64,000 bases of DNA from Nitrospirota bacterium. GTDB taxonomy: Bacteria > Nitrospirota > Nitrospiria > Nitrospirales > UBA8639. Below are positions 11,101 through 21,726 of this stretch, piece after piece; within the stretch, counting starts at the first letter, position 1, and each line of letters opens with the position of its first letter. The position numbers and the translations under genes are program-made. The stretch lies in contig RFGF01000042.1 in the NCBI GenBank assembly GCA_003695915.1, forward strand, positions 1 through 64,000. The letters run 5' to 3'. Below the pieces are notes generated by a model. It searched no databases. It had not been told where the DNA came from and saw only the letters and a list, made by a program, of their open reading frames with translations.

Positions 11101-11196
11101 CGATACAGCCAGCAGAACCGCTTGGGAATTCCTATCGTTTTCGACCACGTTCAGATGGATGCACGAGCCACTCACTGGGACATTCTTTGTTCCTAA
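8115..11196 (+). pseudogene. TpsA1: filamentous-haemagglutinin-type exoprotein, frameshifted
   Basis: Together the pieces encode a two-partner-secretion exoprotein of about 1000 aa. The signal peptide is in frame 3 from 8115 (MHRYHSS..., hydrophobic SYIFLFLSLA). The mature TPS domain continues in frame 1 from about 8205 (SQVILDGTLGG; FLMNPNGVIFGP; TTAPPEAFGFLG). A proline-rich stretch shifts to frame 3 near 9100-9140. The beta-helix repeats then shift to frame 2 near 9865 (SGGTIDIHSH), and to frame 1 at about 10695. At the last point tpsA1 has ACGACGTGGGCGG where tpsA2 has GCGACGGTGGGCGG, a one-G loss. The final ~110 residues (PQFIILQNSRILANAFEGQ) are nearly identical to those of tpsA2. At least four frame changes make it a likely pseudogene. 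Confidence 0.85.
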
Positions 11197-11302
11197 ATAG
11201 AATGTCTCAAATCTTGCTCATGATCACGCTCGTTTAGCATCAAACTAGGGAACCTTGCGCTACTTCGAGTGTTTAGCCGCTAAAAAGGGAAGGCGAGACA
11301 TA

Positions 11303-11737
11303 ATGAATTCCTTCATGGCGCATCCTAAGATTGTTGTCCTGAGTGCTGGCTTATTTATTCTTCTAGCTTGGTCTTCTGCTGGATGGGGAGGAGCACCATG
11401 CACCATCGCGCCATATGTTTCGAGTTGTTCAGATACGAATTATTACTATCTTAATAGCACAGAAACATTTACCACTTCTGAGCATGGGCCACCCAGCTAT
11501 AACCAATCACGCTTCGATCTTATCCCTGTTACCGGGATATATTATGCATGCTCTTACGGTTGGCGTCCCTATTCCGACGTTAACAACCATGGGGAGCAAG
11601 AATCCGTTACATGTCACAGTATTCCTGGATGGCCAGCATGTGCGCCCCAATGGTGCGAATATAAGGCCGAAACAGACTATTATGACCTAAATGGATACTT
11701 CGATACGGAATTACCGAAAAAGAATTACTACCGATAA
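11303..11737 (+). CDS. Small secreted protein of unknown function
   Basis: 144 aa from the ATG at 11303, chosen because a GGGAAGGCGAG-type ribosome site precedes it and a signal peptide follows directly (MNSFMAHPKIVV, then LFILLAWSSAGWGG). The mature part is rich in Tyr, Cys and aromatic residues (CSDTNYYYLN, PGWPACAPQWCEY) with about six cysteines, suggesting a disulfide-stabilised periplasmic or exported protein. I recognise no family. It lies between tpsA1 and a lipoprotein gene. Confidence 0.6.
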   Translation: MNSFMAHPKIVVLSAGLFILLAWSSAGWGGAPCTIAPYVSSCSDTNYYYLNSTETFTTSEHGPPSYNQSRFDLIPVTGIYYACSYGWRPYSDVNNHGEQESVTCHSIPGWPACAPQWCEYKAETDYYDLNGYFDTELPKKNYYR

Positions 11738-11825
11738 GCAAACTCGGGAGCTACGTGAAAAAGGCCAGTATATCCATTGCTCTGACCGTTGAGCGTTCGC
11801 TCATTATACAAGAAAGGAGGGCGCC

Positions 11826-12326
11826 GTGAACCGCTTCTTCCATCGACCGTGTAGCCTTCCTATGATCATAATCGTCATCGGAGAATTTATCTTAGCCGGG
11901 TGTATTGGCACGGCTCCGCGCATTGTTGGATTTTCCAGCCCGCTCGAGCTTGACCCTACCATTCTTTGCAATGAAACCGTCAGCAAGCCAGACGGTACGA
12001 AACGAAATACCCCTTGTGTCAAGAACCGATCATCCTGCAAAGACATTCCCATACCTGGGAAAGGCGAAGAGGTTTGGCTGAAAGCTTCGCTCGACTGGAT
12101 CGAACGAGTGAATCTCCCTAACTTAGGCGTCCCGAAAGGATACACCACCCAAGATGGGACACTCTCCAAGCAATTCGCAGCCGACCTTGTCGCCTACCAG
12201 CAATGCCTAAAAAGGGGGCGAAGCGTGCCGGGGGCCGGCTCGAAGCTTCAACACAGTGTCGCTTCATCAAGCCAATCCTCTACACCCACGAACGGCACAA
12301 CATGCACCCCTCCACACAACCTGTAG
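11826..12326 (+). CDS. Putative lipoprotein
   Basis: 166 aa with a GTG start behind a strong AAAGGAGG (11813-11820). The N-terminus is a lipoprotein signal with lipobox LAGC (cysteine near residue 26). The mature part has four more cysteines and a Ser/Thr-rich tail (QHSVASSSQSSTPTNGTTCTPP). No family recognised. Placement between the two tpsA genes suggests a cell-envelope role. Confidence 0.6.
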   Translation: MNRFFHRPCSLPMIIIVIGEFILAGCIGTAPRIVGFSSPLELDPTILCNETVSKPDGTKRNTPCVKNRSSCKDIPIPGKGEEVWLKASLDWIERVNLPNLGVPKGYTTQDGTLSKQFAADLVAYQQCLKRGRSVPGAGSKLQHSVASSSQSSTPTNGTTCTPPHNL

Positions 12327-12708
12327 AAGGGCGGACCACAACGATTGGTCACCTGGTTCAAGGTGAAAGCTCCCAATTGAATCACCAAAGATGGAACGGA
12401 ACATGCCGTCACCCCTAGACCGTTGGATATTCAAAGACATGCTCTTGTGAGCCGGCATGGAAATGGGACCAGCTTGATGCGATCTCATGGGGAGAAGCGC
12501 AGCTCATACTCTTGAGAATATCTTTTGGGGTGCACACAGGGGGCTTGGAAAGGTTCCTAGACGTCTCAACTGTTCACGGTGTGCAATGACCTGTTCAAGC
12601 CGCAATCATTGCCAACGCCCAGTAGAAATTTAACTTTTTCATAGGCAAATCAGACCGTCGTAGGCTATATTGCGGATTCTTTATTGACCAAAGCGACGTT
12701 TCTTGTAT
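12327..12708. other. Intergenic region, nothing recognised
   Basis: About 380 bases between the lipoprotein and the histidine kinase genes. Only short open frames without ribosome sites or protein-like composition are present. I see no clear terminator. Confidence 0.5.
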
Positions 12709-14016
12709 ATGTCCCGTATCGATTCGCAGGATTATTTATCCTCTTCACCTGATCGCCACAGACGCGAGATGGAGGCCGTCCGGCGCATCAGCCTCTCGCT
12801 TTTCCAGCATCGCCATGTCACCGACATCGTCGAACACGCTCTGAAAACGGCGCTGGAGGTGGCGAATGCCGAAGCCGGTTCCGTGCTCCTCGCCGATCCT
12901 GACCGCCAATCGCTCGTCTTTACGTATTCCATTGGCACCATTCCTGTTCCGGCAGGCACAACCATCCCCTGGGACCACGGCATCGCCGGGTCTGTGTTTC
13001 AATCGGCAGAACCTGCCTACATTGCCGATGTGCAAAGCGACCCACGCCATCTGCCCACAATCGATCAGGCTACCGGGTTCCATACACGCGAACGTTTGGC
13101 TCTGCCACTGAAGCGCTGGGAGGGTGATCCGATCGGCATCTTGGAAGTGTTGAACAAACGGGAAGGACACTTAGACGACGAAGACATCGAAGTGCTCACC
13201 ATCATCTCAGCGCTCACTGCCTTGTCCATCGAAGAAGCCCGTCTCTACGAGGAGGCCAAATTGGCAGAAGTGGCCCGCCTGCTCGGAGACATCGGCCATG
13301 ATATCAAAAACATGTTGATGCCGGTCCTGATGGGCTCGCAACTCCTGCGCGAGGAATTCCAAGAACTGTGCGAGGCGCTGCCGACCAACGATCGGGCGCG
13401 TGCTCAAAAGAGCCGGGCGCTGTGCGAAGAATTAACCCAGATGCTGCGGACCAACGCGCTCCGGATCCAAGAGCGCGTGCGAGAAATCAGCGATTGCGTC
13501 AAAGGCTTGAGTACCCCACCGCGTTTTGAAAATTGCCAAGTACAGAAAGTCATTGAGGACGTCTTTTGCACCTTGAACGTGTTGGCTCAGGAGAACCGTA
13601 TCACGCTTTCGCACGAAGGACTCACACGATTACCCGTCATTCGCGCGGACGAACGGCGCTTGTTCAATGCGTTCTACAATCTCGTGAACAATGCCATTCC
13701 TGAAACACCGCCTGGCGGCTCCATCACGGTACGCGGAACGATGGAACCAGACGGGCAACATGTGAAGCTCTCCGTGAACGACACCGGTAGGGGGATGCCG
13801 CCCGAGATCCGTGACAGCCTGTTGACCTCCCACGCACGCAGCCGTAAAGCGGGCGGGACAGGACTGGGAACCAAGATCGTCAAAGACGTTGTCGATGCCC
13901 ACGGTGGCACCATCGCCGTCGAAAGCCAAGAAGGGGTCAGGACAACCTTTATCATTTCTCTTCCCATCGCCGGCCCAGTTGAAGCCCATTCAACGCCATC
14001 AAGCAGTTCAGTCTAG
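12709..14016 (+). CDS. GAF-domain sensor histidine kinase (soluble)
   Basis: 435 aa from the ATG at 12709 (a TTG lies two codons upstream). A GAF domain (about 20-180) is followed by a dimerisation region with IGHDIKNMLMPVL, where the HD.KN form of the H-box supplies the phosphorylated histidine. A HATPase domain follows with N box NLVNNAIPE, G1 box DTGRGMP and G2 box GGTGLGTKIV. No membrane segment is present, so it senses a cytoplasmic signal. It sits alone between the two exoprotein genes with no response regulator beside it. Confidence 0.88.
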   Translation: MSRIDSQDYLSSSPDRHRREMEAVRRISLSLFQHRHVTDIVEHALKTALEVANAEAGSVLLADPDRQSLVFTYSIGTIPVPAGTTIPWDHGIAGSVFQSAEPAYIADVQSDPRHLPTIDQATGFHTRERLALPLKRWEGDPIGILEVLNKREGHLDDEDIEVLTIISALTALSIEEARLYEEAKLAEVARLLGDIGHDIKNMLMPVLMGSQLLREEFQELCEALPTNDRARAQKSRALCEELTQMLRTNALRIQERVREISDCVKGLSTPPRFENCQVQKVIEDVFCTLNVLAQENRITLSHEGLTRLPVIRADERRLFNAFYNLVNNAIPETPPGGSITVRGTMEPDGQHVKLSVNDTGRGMPPEIRDSLLTSHARSRKAGGTGLGTKIVKDVVDAHGGTIAVESQEGVRTTFIISLPIAGPVEAHSTPSSSSV

Positions 14017-14362
14017 CCTACTGATAACCCAGCCAGCGCTTTTCCTGTTTCTCCAATCTCTCTCCTGTTCTTTGACTCACGCGAGCAGTCTCTTTGTCCG
14101 GCCCGGTTTCACATATTGCTCGGTTCCACGCTAACAATCGCTTGACATTTTTAGACAATAATTTCACGCTATTCGTGCATAGGGCCAGGAATTTCCCCTA
14201 TCTGCATTCACCTCAGCAGCAACGATGGGCTTTTATCCTTTCATACCTGTTATTCATTTTTTTCACGGGATGCGCTGGCAAATCGAGCGCGATTCATGAT
14301 CCCGACGATCTCCACCACGCCGGGATCATGGCCAGGCCCATCCCAGAAAGGGGAATCGCGCC
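14017..14362. other. Leader region of tpsA2 with a lipoprotein-like open frame
   Basis: About 345 bases. An open frame from 14094 runs into tpsA2 and contains a hydrophobic stretch ending in FFTGC, which looks like a lipobox, but it loses protein-like character after entering tpsA2. It may be a small lipoprotein remnant. The tpsA2 ribosome site (AAAGGGG, about 14345-14351) lies at the end of this region. Confidence 0.35.
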
Positions 14363-17300
14363 ATGGCCTCCTCGCAGGACATCCCTATCCATTTGGGCTG
14401 CGCTCTCACCGCACTGTTGCTGGTACTTGGACTTGATGCCGCCATCCTGCTGGAACGGATCACGTCAGTTCAGGCGCAGGAAGTGACAACGGCGGTCATC
14501 GCCGACGGCACTTTGGGCACCGTCGTCACTGCCACCGGCACCACACATGACATCACTGGCGGCACTCGCCCCGGCAATGGGCCCAATCTCTTCCATAGCT
14601 TTGGCCAGTTCGACGTCGGAGCCGGGGACATCACCAATTTCTTAAACGACTCCGGCCTCCCCACCACCAATATCTTGAGCCGCGTCACCGGCGGCGATCC
14701 CTCGCAAATTTTCGGCACGATTCAAACCACGGGCTTCGGCGGAGCCAATCTGTTTCTCATGAACCCGGCGGGCGTGCTCTTTGGCCCCACGGCCTCGCTC
14801 AATATCGGTGGCTCGTTTCATGTCACCACGGCGGATGTGATTCGGCTGGCCGATGGCACCCCGTTCATGGCCCTGCCGAGTGCCGCCGACGAAGTCCTGA
14901 CGACCGCGCCGCCGGAAGCCTTCGGGTTTCTCAACGAGAATCCGGCAGGCATCACGGTGGACCGGAGTGCACTCCACGTCCTGAAGGGTGAGACCATGAG
15001 TCTTATCGGAGGACCCATCACGATCGATGGCACCTCCAAACAGGACCCCCCACTTGAGGCTGAAAGTGGACAGGTGCACTTAATCAGTGTGGCCTCGCCG
15101 GGCGACGTGCTGTGGAGCGGGGATATGGTTCAAAGTCTCCCACAGGTCGAGTCGTTTACAGAATTAGGATCAATCACAATAGTGGATAATAATAGCTTGG
15201 ATGATCCGAGTGCGGTAGGCGACGCGATAAGCACTGCTGGTAATCCGGGAGGCACGATTGTGATCCGAGCCGGAAGGCTGGAGCTCACTGACGCTAGCTT
15301 CGTATCGTCGACGAGAGGCCCAGTGGATCACCCCGGCTTAGGATTCGATATCGAGGTTCAGGGAGACCTGATCATGGATCGGTCTGAATTCGGTTCTTCG
15401 ACTTTCGGCGCCGGCAGCGCAGGTGCCGTCCGCATCACAGCCGGAAAGCTCCATATGAAGGGAACCTCGGCGCCGTTGTTCAATTCGAATATTGGTTCCC
15501 GGGCATTTTCTACCGAGCCTGATGCCGGAAACGGCAACGATATCGACATCACGGCCGAGCACCTCATCCTCGAAGAAGTGGCGTTTATCAATACCACCAC
15601 GTTCGGCCCTGGCCATGCCGGCAACATTCGAGTGAACGTCAAGGAATTGGAATTGAACGGCCAGAAAGAAGGCGTTTTTATCTCGACGTCGACCCAAGGC
15701 TCGGGCAATGCCGGGTCGCTGGAGGTCAACGCGCAGTCCATACGCATGATCGGCGGTCCCCGATTTGCTGCGTTATCGAGCCAGATCGCTTCGGGAGGAA
15801 CCGGGAGCGCCGGCGATCTGCGCGTCACGGCCCAGTCGATCGAGCTGCTGAATGGCGCCCAAATCGATGCCTCGGTCTTTTCAGGCTCTGGCACAGGTGG
15901 GAATATCGAAGTGCACTCCGAGACGCTAAAGATAAATGGCCTTGATGCTAACGGATTTGGGGCTGGCATTGCCTCTTCCGTCGAATTTCCTGCCAATGGC
16001 ACAGCCGGTAATGTTCTCATCACCACGACTGGCGATCTCACGGTCGCTAATGGCGGATTCATCTCCGTTTTTTCCGGCGGCTTTGGCAACAGCGGCCAAC
16101 TCGATATTCACGCGGGGAATGTATTCGTCATGGATGGCGGGGGAATATTCTCTTCGAATTTCGGTGCGGGATTTGGTGGAAATATCAACATTACCGCCAA
16201 TAACGTCCGCATGGCCGGCCTAGGGACCCCGAGACGATTCCATGGGATTTTTGCACTCGGAGGGTTCTTTGCCCAAGGTGCGGGCAATATTTCCATCACC
16301 ACCGGCACTCTCGAGCTATTCGATGGAGCCCTTATTACCGCCCGCACCAATGGCGGGGGACAAGCTGGTAATATTGATATCAGTGCCGACACGCTGCTGA
16401 TCTCCGGAGCCGATCCGACATCACGTTCAGCACCCTTCGATGGCATTGAATCCGGCATCATTGCTTCGACCTGTGCTTTTGAGCCGCTTCCCGAGCGCGC
16501 TACAGGGGACGGCGGCAACATCCGCTTGAATATAAAGACAATGGAATTAAGTCACGATGGACGAGTTCAAGCACTATCCACCAGCTCAGGAAATGCTGGG
16601 AGCATCGAAATTGCCAGTGAGTCACTTAGTTTAACCACGCGCGGCAATATTTCGACCGCAAGTACCGGAACCGGCGATGCTGGGTCGGTAATGATCGAAG
16701 CCAATGACATCACCATCACCGGCGTTGCCACCTCCGCCAACCCGTTTGGAGAGGATTTCACGGGCATTCCCACCCGCACGGTCACCGGGGTCGGCGGGGA
16801 CCTGACGGTCACCGGCCACACTCTCCAAGTGACGGACAAGGGATTCTTGACCTCGTCCACCGCCGGGGAGGGTTCGGCTGGTAATATCGATCTCGCCCTC
16901 ACCGACACGTTGCAGGTCACGAACGGCGGCGCCATCAGTGCGAGCACTTCTGGCCCGGGATCCGGAGGCACTATTGCGATTTCGGCCGACTCGGTCGTGG
17001 TGAGCGGGGCTGGTCGGTTCAATGGTCCTGATGACGAGGGTTCCTCTGTCATTTCGTCGCAAACCTTAGTGGGTGGTGGAGATGCCGGGAACATCGATAT
17101 TACCGCACACACGATCGATGTCTCGGATGGCGCGCACATCGCCGCTGACACGTTCGGGGCTGGTCGAGGGGGAAACATTACCGTCACCGGCAAGCGCATC
17201 CAGGTATCCGGTGCCAATGAAGCGCTCCGCAGCGCGCTGCGCCAGATTCCTTCGATTAGCGACAAGACCGTCGATCTTTCCCCACGCTCCAGCGTGACCG

Positions 17301-18378
17301 CCAACGCAAGCAGTTCTCTCATTGGCCCCTTGGCCACGGGACGGGCCGGGAGCGTTCAACTCATGGGTGGCATCGTGCACATTGCCGATGGCGGCTTCGT
17401 GAGCAGTGAAACGACCTCTGGCGCGCTGGTGGCTCGGTGGGTATTTCCGGGGATCAGATCACCTTGAGCGATGATGCTCGGGTGTCTGCTGAAAGTGCTG
17501 TGTTTCCCGCTGCCGGTCCTGCGGGGAATGTCGTCATCGCTGCAGGAGGAACCTTTGAAGCGAATGACAGTATGGTGACCAGTTCGGCTGAACTTGCTGC
17601 GGGAGGGAACGTAACGATCACTGCCGGGCAAGATCTCCTCTTAACCAATGATGCCATCGTCGCAGCCCAAACCCAAGGTCCCGGAGATGCCGGTGACATT
17701 CTCCTGGAGGCCGGGCAGACGATTCGCGTCACCGACAGTGCCGTGACCACGGTGGCGCAACAGGCCGACGGAGGAAATATCAAGCTCACGGCCAGCGACA
17801 CGATTCACGTGATCGACAGCGACATCACGAGCTCAGTGGGCGGGGGCGCCGCGACGGTGGGCGGGAACATCAGCCTCGATCCGCAATTCATTATTCTTCA
17901 AAACAGCCGCATTCTGGCCAATGCCTTTGAAGGACAAGGGGGGAATATTACACTCATCGGGGATGTCGTCCTCGCCGATCCCTTCAGTACCCTCGATGCT
18001 TCCTCGGCGTTGGGGATCAGCGGTTCGGTCGATGTCCAAGCCCCCATTCAAAACCTGAGCGGAACGATCGCGCCTTTGCCACAAACCCCCGTACGTGTGG
18101 CGAAGCTCTATGCCGATGCCTGTGCAGCGCAAAAGGGCAGCAAGTTTAGCAGCTTCGTGGCCCGGAGCCAAGGCGGGATCCCTCCGCTCCCTGGCAACTT
18201 TCTGCCTAGCCCGTTGCGAGCGATCCCGAACGGTTCCTTGCACTCGAAGGTATCCGGAAACACTATGCGTGTGCAAGGGCAAATGGATCGTCTGGGGATT
18301 ACCGAATTTTCTTTGAACCTGAACACGCGCTGGCAGGACGATTTCTCTCAAGCCATGGAAGGTTGCCGCTTGTCTTAG
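14363..18378 (+). pseudogene. TpsA2: filamentous-haemagglutinin-type exoprotein, one frameshift
   Basis: About 1330 aa if the frame is restored. It has a Sec signal peptide (hydrophobic CALTALLLVLGLDAAILL, cut after VQAQ), a TPS secretion domain (about 40-290) with LFLMNPAGVLFGP and TTAPPEAFGFLN, then a long right-handed beta-helix of degenerate repeats built around G(N/S)(I/V).(I/V).A. Frame 2 runs from 14363 to a stop at 17467. The protein continues in frame 1 from about 17440 (AGGSVGISGDQITL) to 18378. Restoring one G in the GGCGCGCTGG stretch near 17430 rejoins them. The rest of the frame is intact, so this may be a recent lesion, a slippage switch or a sequence error. TpsB at 19803 is the likely transporter. 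Confidence 0.85.
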
Positions 18379-18513
18379 CTCCATGAATGCCGGCGATCAT
18401 GACACGTTTTGGACTTGTACTTTAGTGGCTTGAATCATCGAGGAGAAAAAAATCTATAAGGCGGGAGCGACAACAAGAATGTGTTTGATGGAGCACGGCT
18501 CGATACGCTTCCA

Positions 18514-18553
18514 CCCCGGGAAGGCTCGTGTTGATGTCCTCACCTTCCCGGGG
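18514..18553. terminator. 11-bp inverted repeat between convergent genes
   Basis: CCCCGGGAAGG (18514-18524) pairs perfectly with CCTTCCCGGGG (18543-18553) across an 18-base loop. It lies between the end of tpsA2 and the end of the convergent lipoprotein gene. A bidirectional terminator is the simplest reading, although no T-run follows on either side. Confidence 0.4.
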
Positions 18554-18582
18554 CCATGGAGTCAGCATTCTGCCTATCGAGA

Positions 18583-19017
18583 TTATCCAAGTTCGAATCC
18601 CCGTTCTTGCAGGCAGGCGTTCAGCGCTTTTTCTCTTGCCTGTTCTTCTTTCGCTATTGCTACGGCTGCCGTGAAGAAACCGGCGACCTCGCCGATGTCT
18701 TTCCCTACTCGTGCCCCGGTATCGGATTCGCTTCCGGTCAAAGCATCAGACGCAGATCCGGCCTTGTTCCCGACATTGCCAAATGTTTTTGTGGATTGAT
18801 TCAACCGATCGAGATGCTCCTGAAATGAAGATGCCGGAACCTCGGCCTCACACTGAGCCAGGGCTTCGGAAGAAGTTCCAACTTGCGTGACCCCTTTCAC
18901 AGGCTGAACGGTACGGGGCACAATCCCGCATCCAACCGTCAAAAATAACGGAATAGCGAAGGACACACTTACAGCGAAGGAACGTGACGCTGTTGATCTG
19001 GAATTGTACCGTCTCAT
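18583..19017 (-). CDS. Putative lipoprotein, glycine/alanine-rich
   Basis: 144 aa. The ATG at 19017 is chosen over an upstream in-frame start because AAGGAGGGAGG precedes it. The signal ends in a lipobox (LTVGC). The mature part has a helical segment (SFQEHLDRLNQSTKTFGNVG), a small Gly/Ala/Ser region with an AAVAIAKEEQAREKAL helix, and ends CLQERGFELG. Family not recognised. It lies between tpsA2 and tpsB but on the opposite strand. Confidence 0.65.
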   Translation of the reverse strand: MRRYNSRSTASRSFAVSVSFAIPLFLTVGCGIVPRTVQPVKGVTQVGTSSEALAQCEAEVPASSFQEHLDRLNQSTKTFGNVGNKAGSASDALTGSESDTGARVGKDIGEVAGFFTAAVAIAKEEQAREKALNACLQERGFELG

Positions 19018-19802
19018 GATGCCTCCCTCCTTGGCTAAATTGGTCTTTGTCCCTTTGCCAAAGCAAACCCTATACCAATAGCTACCTTTAAAAAAGCGGA
19101 AGAATATGAATGATTTTTCAAGTAATTCAAGCGCATTGACGATCCCCAAATTCTCGCATGAAGCAACGATGTGCCACGTTCAACGACCAAGACAGTAACG
19201 TTGTCACTTTGTGTATCCGTAATGGACAGGATCGAAGGCGTTGGCCTCGTAAACGAGCTGTTGAGCCCCAGCATCAATTAACGATGAGTGTAGGATTGCG
19301 GCTTCTATATCGGCCATGTTGTATACGACGGGACTGAGACACACTCGAAAAGACATGTTTTTCCAGATTCGACCGTTCCGCACGGGGGAGCATTCGGATC
19401 CATGGAAATGGCTCGGTAGCTACCTTGGTTGCCAGTATGACTCCGGCATGTTTTTGACAATGCCTGCCACGCACCGCCGCTGCCCCCGTTCTACTACTGA
19501 ACATTCCACTTTGTCGAAAGCGAGACGAGTGCATTTTCTCATCTCGAGAGGAGGAACTCCTTCCATAAAAAATTTCATTGACTTCTATGACGGGGTTTTC
19601 AACAATGGTTCGGTAATCGTTTCTTTTAAGTCAGTATTCTTCTGCACCAACATTTTCAATCACGCTGGATTAACAATGCTGATCTCATCGATGCTCACGG
19701 TTCTTGGCATATTTATGATTTTGTCTTTCTTCATCACGTTCTTGTGTAAGAGTTTCATCCTAAAATTCATCTCTTTTTATAACTTTTCCGTAGAGGCCGA
19801 AC
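19018..19802. other. Long intergenic region upstream of tpsB
   Basis: About 785 bases between the divergent lipoprotein and tpsB genes. An open frame from 19316 overlaps the tpsB start and includes a hydrophobic stretch (LTVLGIFMILSFFITFL). It has no ribosome site and an implausible first half, so I do not call it. The 19560-19800 part is AT-rich and probably holds the tpsB promoter, which I cannot place. Confidence 0.4.
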
Positions 19803-21581
19803 ATGAGCGCACCTTTCATGATCCTCACATGCCTCGATCACAGACGTACTTATTATTCCGTCCTTATCCTCTTTCATAGTTGTCTTTTCTGCTTTTTCCC
19901 ATTCCTCGTTCCATTGGAAACATATGGTCAACCCTTGCCTCCTGTGATCGAACCTTCCGGACGGTCCAGCGAACCTCCGCCTGTGATGAAAGAGGAACCC
20001 CTTAAGCCGACGCCACCCCCCACTCAAATCCTTCCGCCGCTAGAAGAACTGCCGGGACTCGAGAAAGGTACAATTCCTCCCCTTCGCGTGTTCGTCAAAC
20101 ACATTCGAGTGGTAGGAAGCACCGTTTTTACATCAGAAGCATTACAAAAAATCACAGCCCGCTATGAGAATCGCTTGATTTCCACGGCAGAATTAGAGGA
20201 ACTCCGACAAGAGCTGACTTTACTATACGTCAACAACGGCTACATCAACTCCGGCGCCGTCATACCCGATCAGACGGTGGAAGAGGGGACGGTCACCATC
20301 CAGATCATCGAAGGTCGGCTGAGCGAAATTCATGTTGAAGGGACGAAGATCTTTTTCCCATGGTATTTCGAACAGCGGATTCGTTTGGCCGCTCAACGCC
20401 CCTTGAATATCAATCCGCTCCGCGAGCGATTGCAACTGCTACTCCAAGATCCCCGGATTCAACGCCTCAATTCGGAACTCAAACCCGGCCTTCGTCCCGG
20501 CGAAAGCATCCTGCGCGTGCGCGTCCAGGAAGCCAGTCCTTATAAGCTTTGGGTGGAATTCAACAATTTTCAGTCTCCCACGGTCGGAGCAGAACGGGGT
20601 TTGGCGACTCTTCAGCATCAAAATGTCTTCGGCTTTGGCGATCAGTTCCGTTTCACGTTCGGTCGTTCCGAGGGCGTCAATCCGCTGATCGATACGGCGT
20701 ATACCGTCCCTATCACCCCATGGGATACGACCCTGACCGCGCAATTCCGTCGCAATGATTTCGAGGTGGTCTCCGATCCGTTCAAATCGCTGAATATCGA
20801 AAGCGAAACAGAAATTGTCACCGTCACCATTCGCCATCCGATCTATCGCACACTCACGGACGAGGTGGGCCTCGCCGCTACCTTCGAGCGATTGCGAAAC
20901 CAGAATTTTTTGGGTGGAACGGGCTTTTCCTTTACCCCCGGAACCACCAATGACGGGGAATCGATCGTCTCCGCGCTTCGCTTGATCCAGGAATGGATTC
21001 ATCGTGAACCCGCCCACGTGCTGGCCCTTCGCTCCCGATTTACGGTCGGATTGGATGTACTGGATGCCACCAATGCACGAATTACCAGGACCGATCCGGA
21101 CGGCCAATTTTTTGCCTGGTTGGGTCAGGCACAATGGGCGAGGCGGTTCGATCCTTCGGGAATGCAACTGTTGAGCAGTCTGGCGCTCCAGCTCGCCAAT
21201 GACAGCCTATTTCCGTTAGAACAATTTGCGGTGGGCGGACGATACAGCGTTCGAGGCTATCGTGAAAACCAACTCGTGCGGGATAACGCCTTTGTCTTTT
21301 CGGTGGAAGCGCGGCTTCCCATTCTTCCCACGATCATCGGTCGTAATGTATTGTTTTTTGCCCCTTTCATCGACGTGGGGCGCTCCTGGAATGCCCGTAT
21401 TCCAGTGACCACTCAGGAGACGATCGCCAGCATCGGCGCAGGTCTCCGCTGGTCGATTAGGGACCGCGCGCAGGCGAATGTGTATTGGGGCCATCAACTC
21501 AATCATATTCCCAAACCGGCCGGAGGCAATAATTTGCAGGATCATGGGCTGCATGTGCAGTTGGTCGTGAATATTTTGTGA
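19803..21581 (+). CDS. TpsB: ShlB/FhaC/HecB-type outer-membrane transporter
   Basis: 592 aa. It exports TpsA proteins across the outer membrane. A signal segment (SVLILFHSCLFCFFPFLVPL) is followed by a proline-rich linker (about 45-85), a POTRA_2 domain (VKHIRVVGSTVFTSEAL; YVNNGYINSGAVIPDQ; GRLSEIHVEG) and a 16-strand barrel region. The conserved loop motif VGGRYSVRGY corresponds to the VRGY/F lid-lock motif of the family. The barrel ends with alternating residues and a terminal aromatic-like pattern (VQLVVNIL). It is the only TpsB seen here and probably serves both tpsA genes. The first Met may be a few residues downstream. Confidence 0.93.
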   Translation: MSAPFMILTCLDHRRTYYSVLILFHSCLFCFFPFLVPLETYGQPLPPVIEPSGRSSEPPPVMKEEPLKPTPPPTQILPPLEELPGLEKGTIPPLRVFVKHIRVVGSTVFTSEALQKITARYENRLISTAELEELRQELTLLYVNNGYINSGAVIPDQTVEEGTVTIQIIEGRLSEIHVEGTKIFFPWYFEQRIRLAAQRPLNINPLRERLQLLLQDPRIQRLNSELKPGLRPGESILRVRVQEASPYKLWVEFNNFQSPTVGAERGLATLQHQNVFGFGDQFRFTFGRSEGVNPLIDTAYTVPITPWDTTLTAQFRRNDFEVVSDPFKSLNIESETEIVTVTIRHPIYRTLTDEVGLAATFERLRNQNFLGGTGFSFTPGTTNDGESIVSALRLIQEWIHREPAHVLALRSRFTVGLDVLDATNARITRTDPDGQFFAWLGQAQWARRFDPSGMQLLSSLALQLANDSLFPLEQFAVGGRYSVRGYRENQLVRDNAFVFSVEARLPILPTIIGRNVLFFAPFIDVGRSWNARIPVTTQETIASIGAGLRWSIRDRAQANVYWGHQLNHIPKPAGGNNLQDHGLHVQLVVNIL

Positions 21582-21726
21582 GGAACGAGAAAATCGCTTC
21601 TGCGTAGAGCCTTCGAGTCGCTCTCACCAGGTGACGTGCAAGTTTCCGAGCCACGTTCGCCTATTGGCGTTCATTAGATTTATTTTTTGTCGGAGAGGAT
21701 TCATTTCAGGAAGGACGCGAAACTGC

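Noticed and set aside
15358-17337. Long minus-strand open frames inside tpsA2
   Set aside because: They are antisense shadows of the beta-helix repeats and carry no independent signature.
19316-19879. 187-codon open frame before tpsB
   Set aside because: It overlaps the tpsB start, has no ribosome site and mixes a hydrophobic stretch with implausible sequence; it could still be a small membrane protein.
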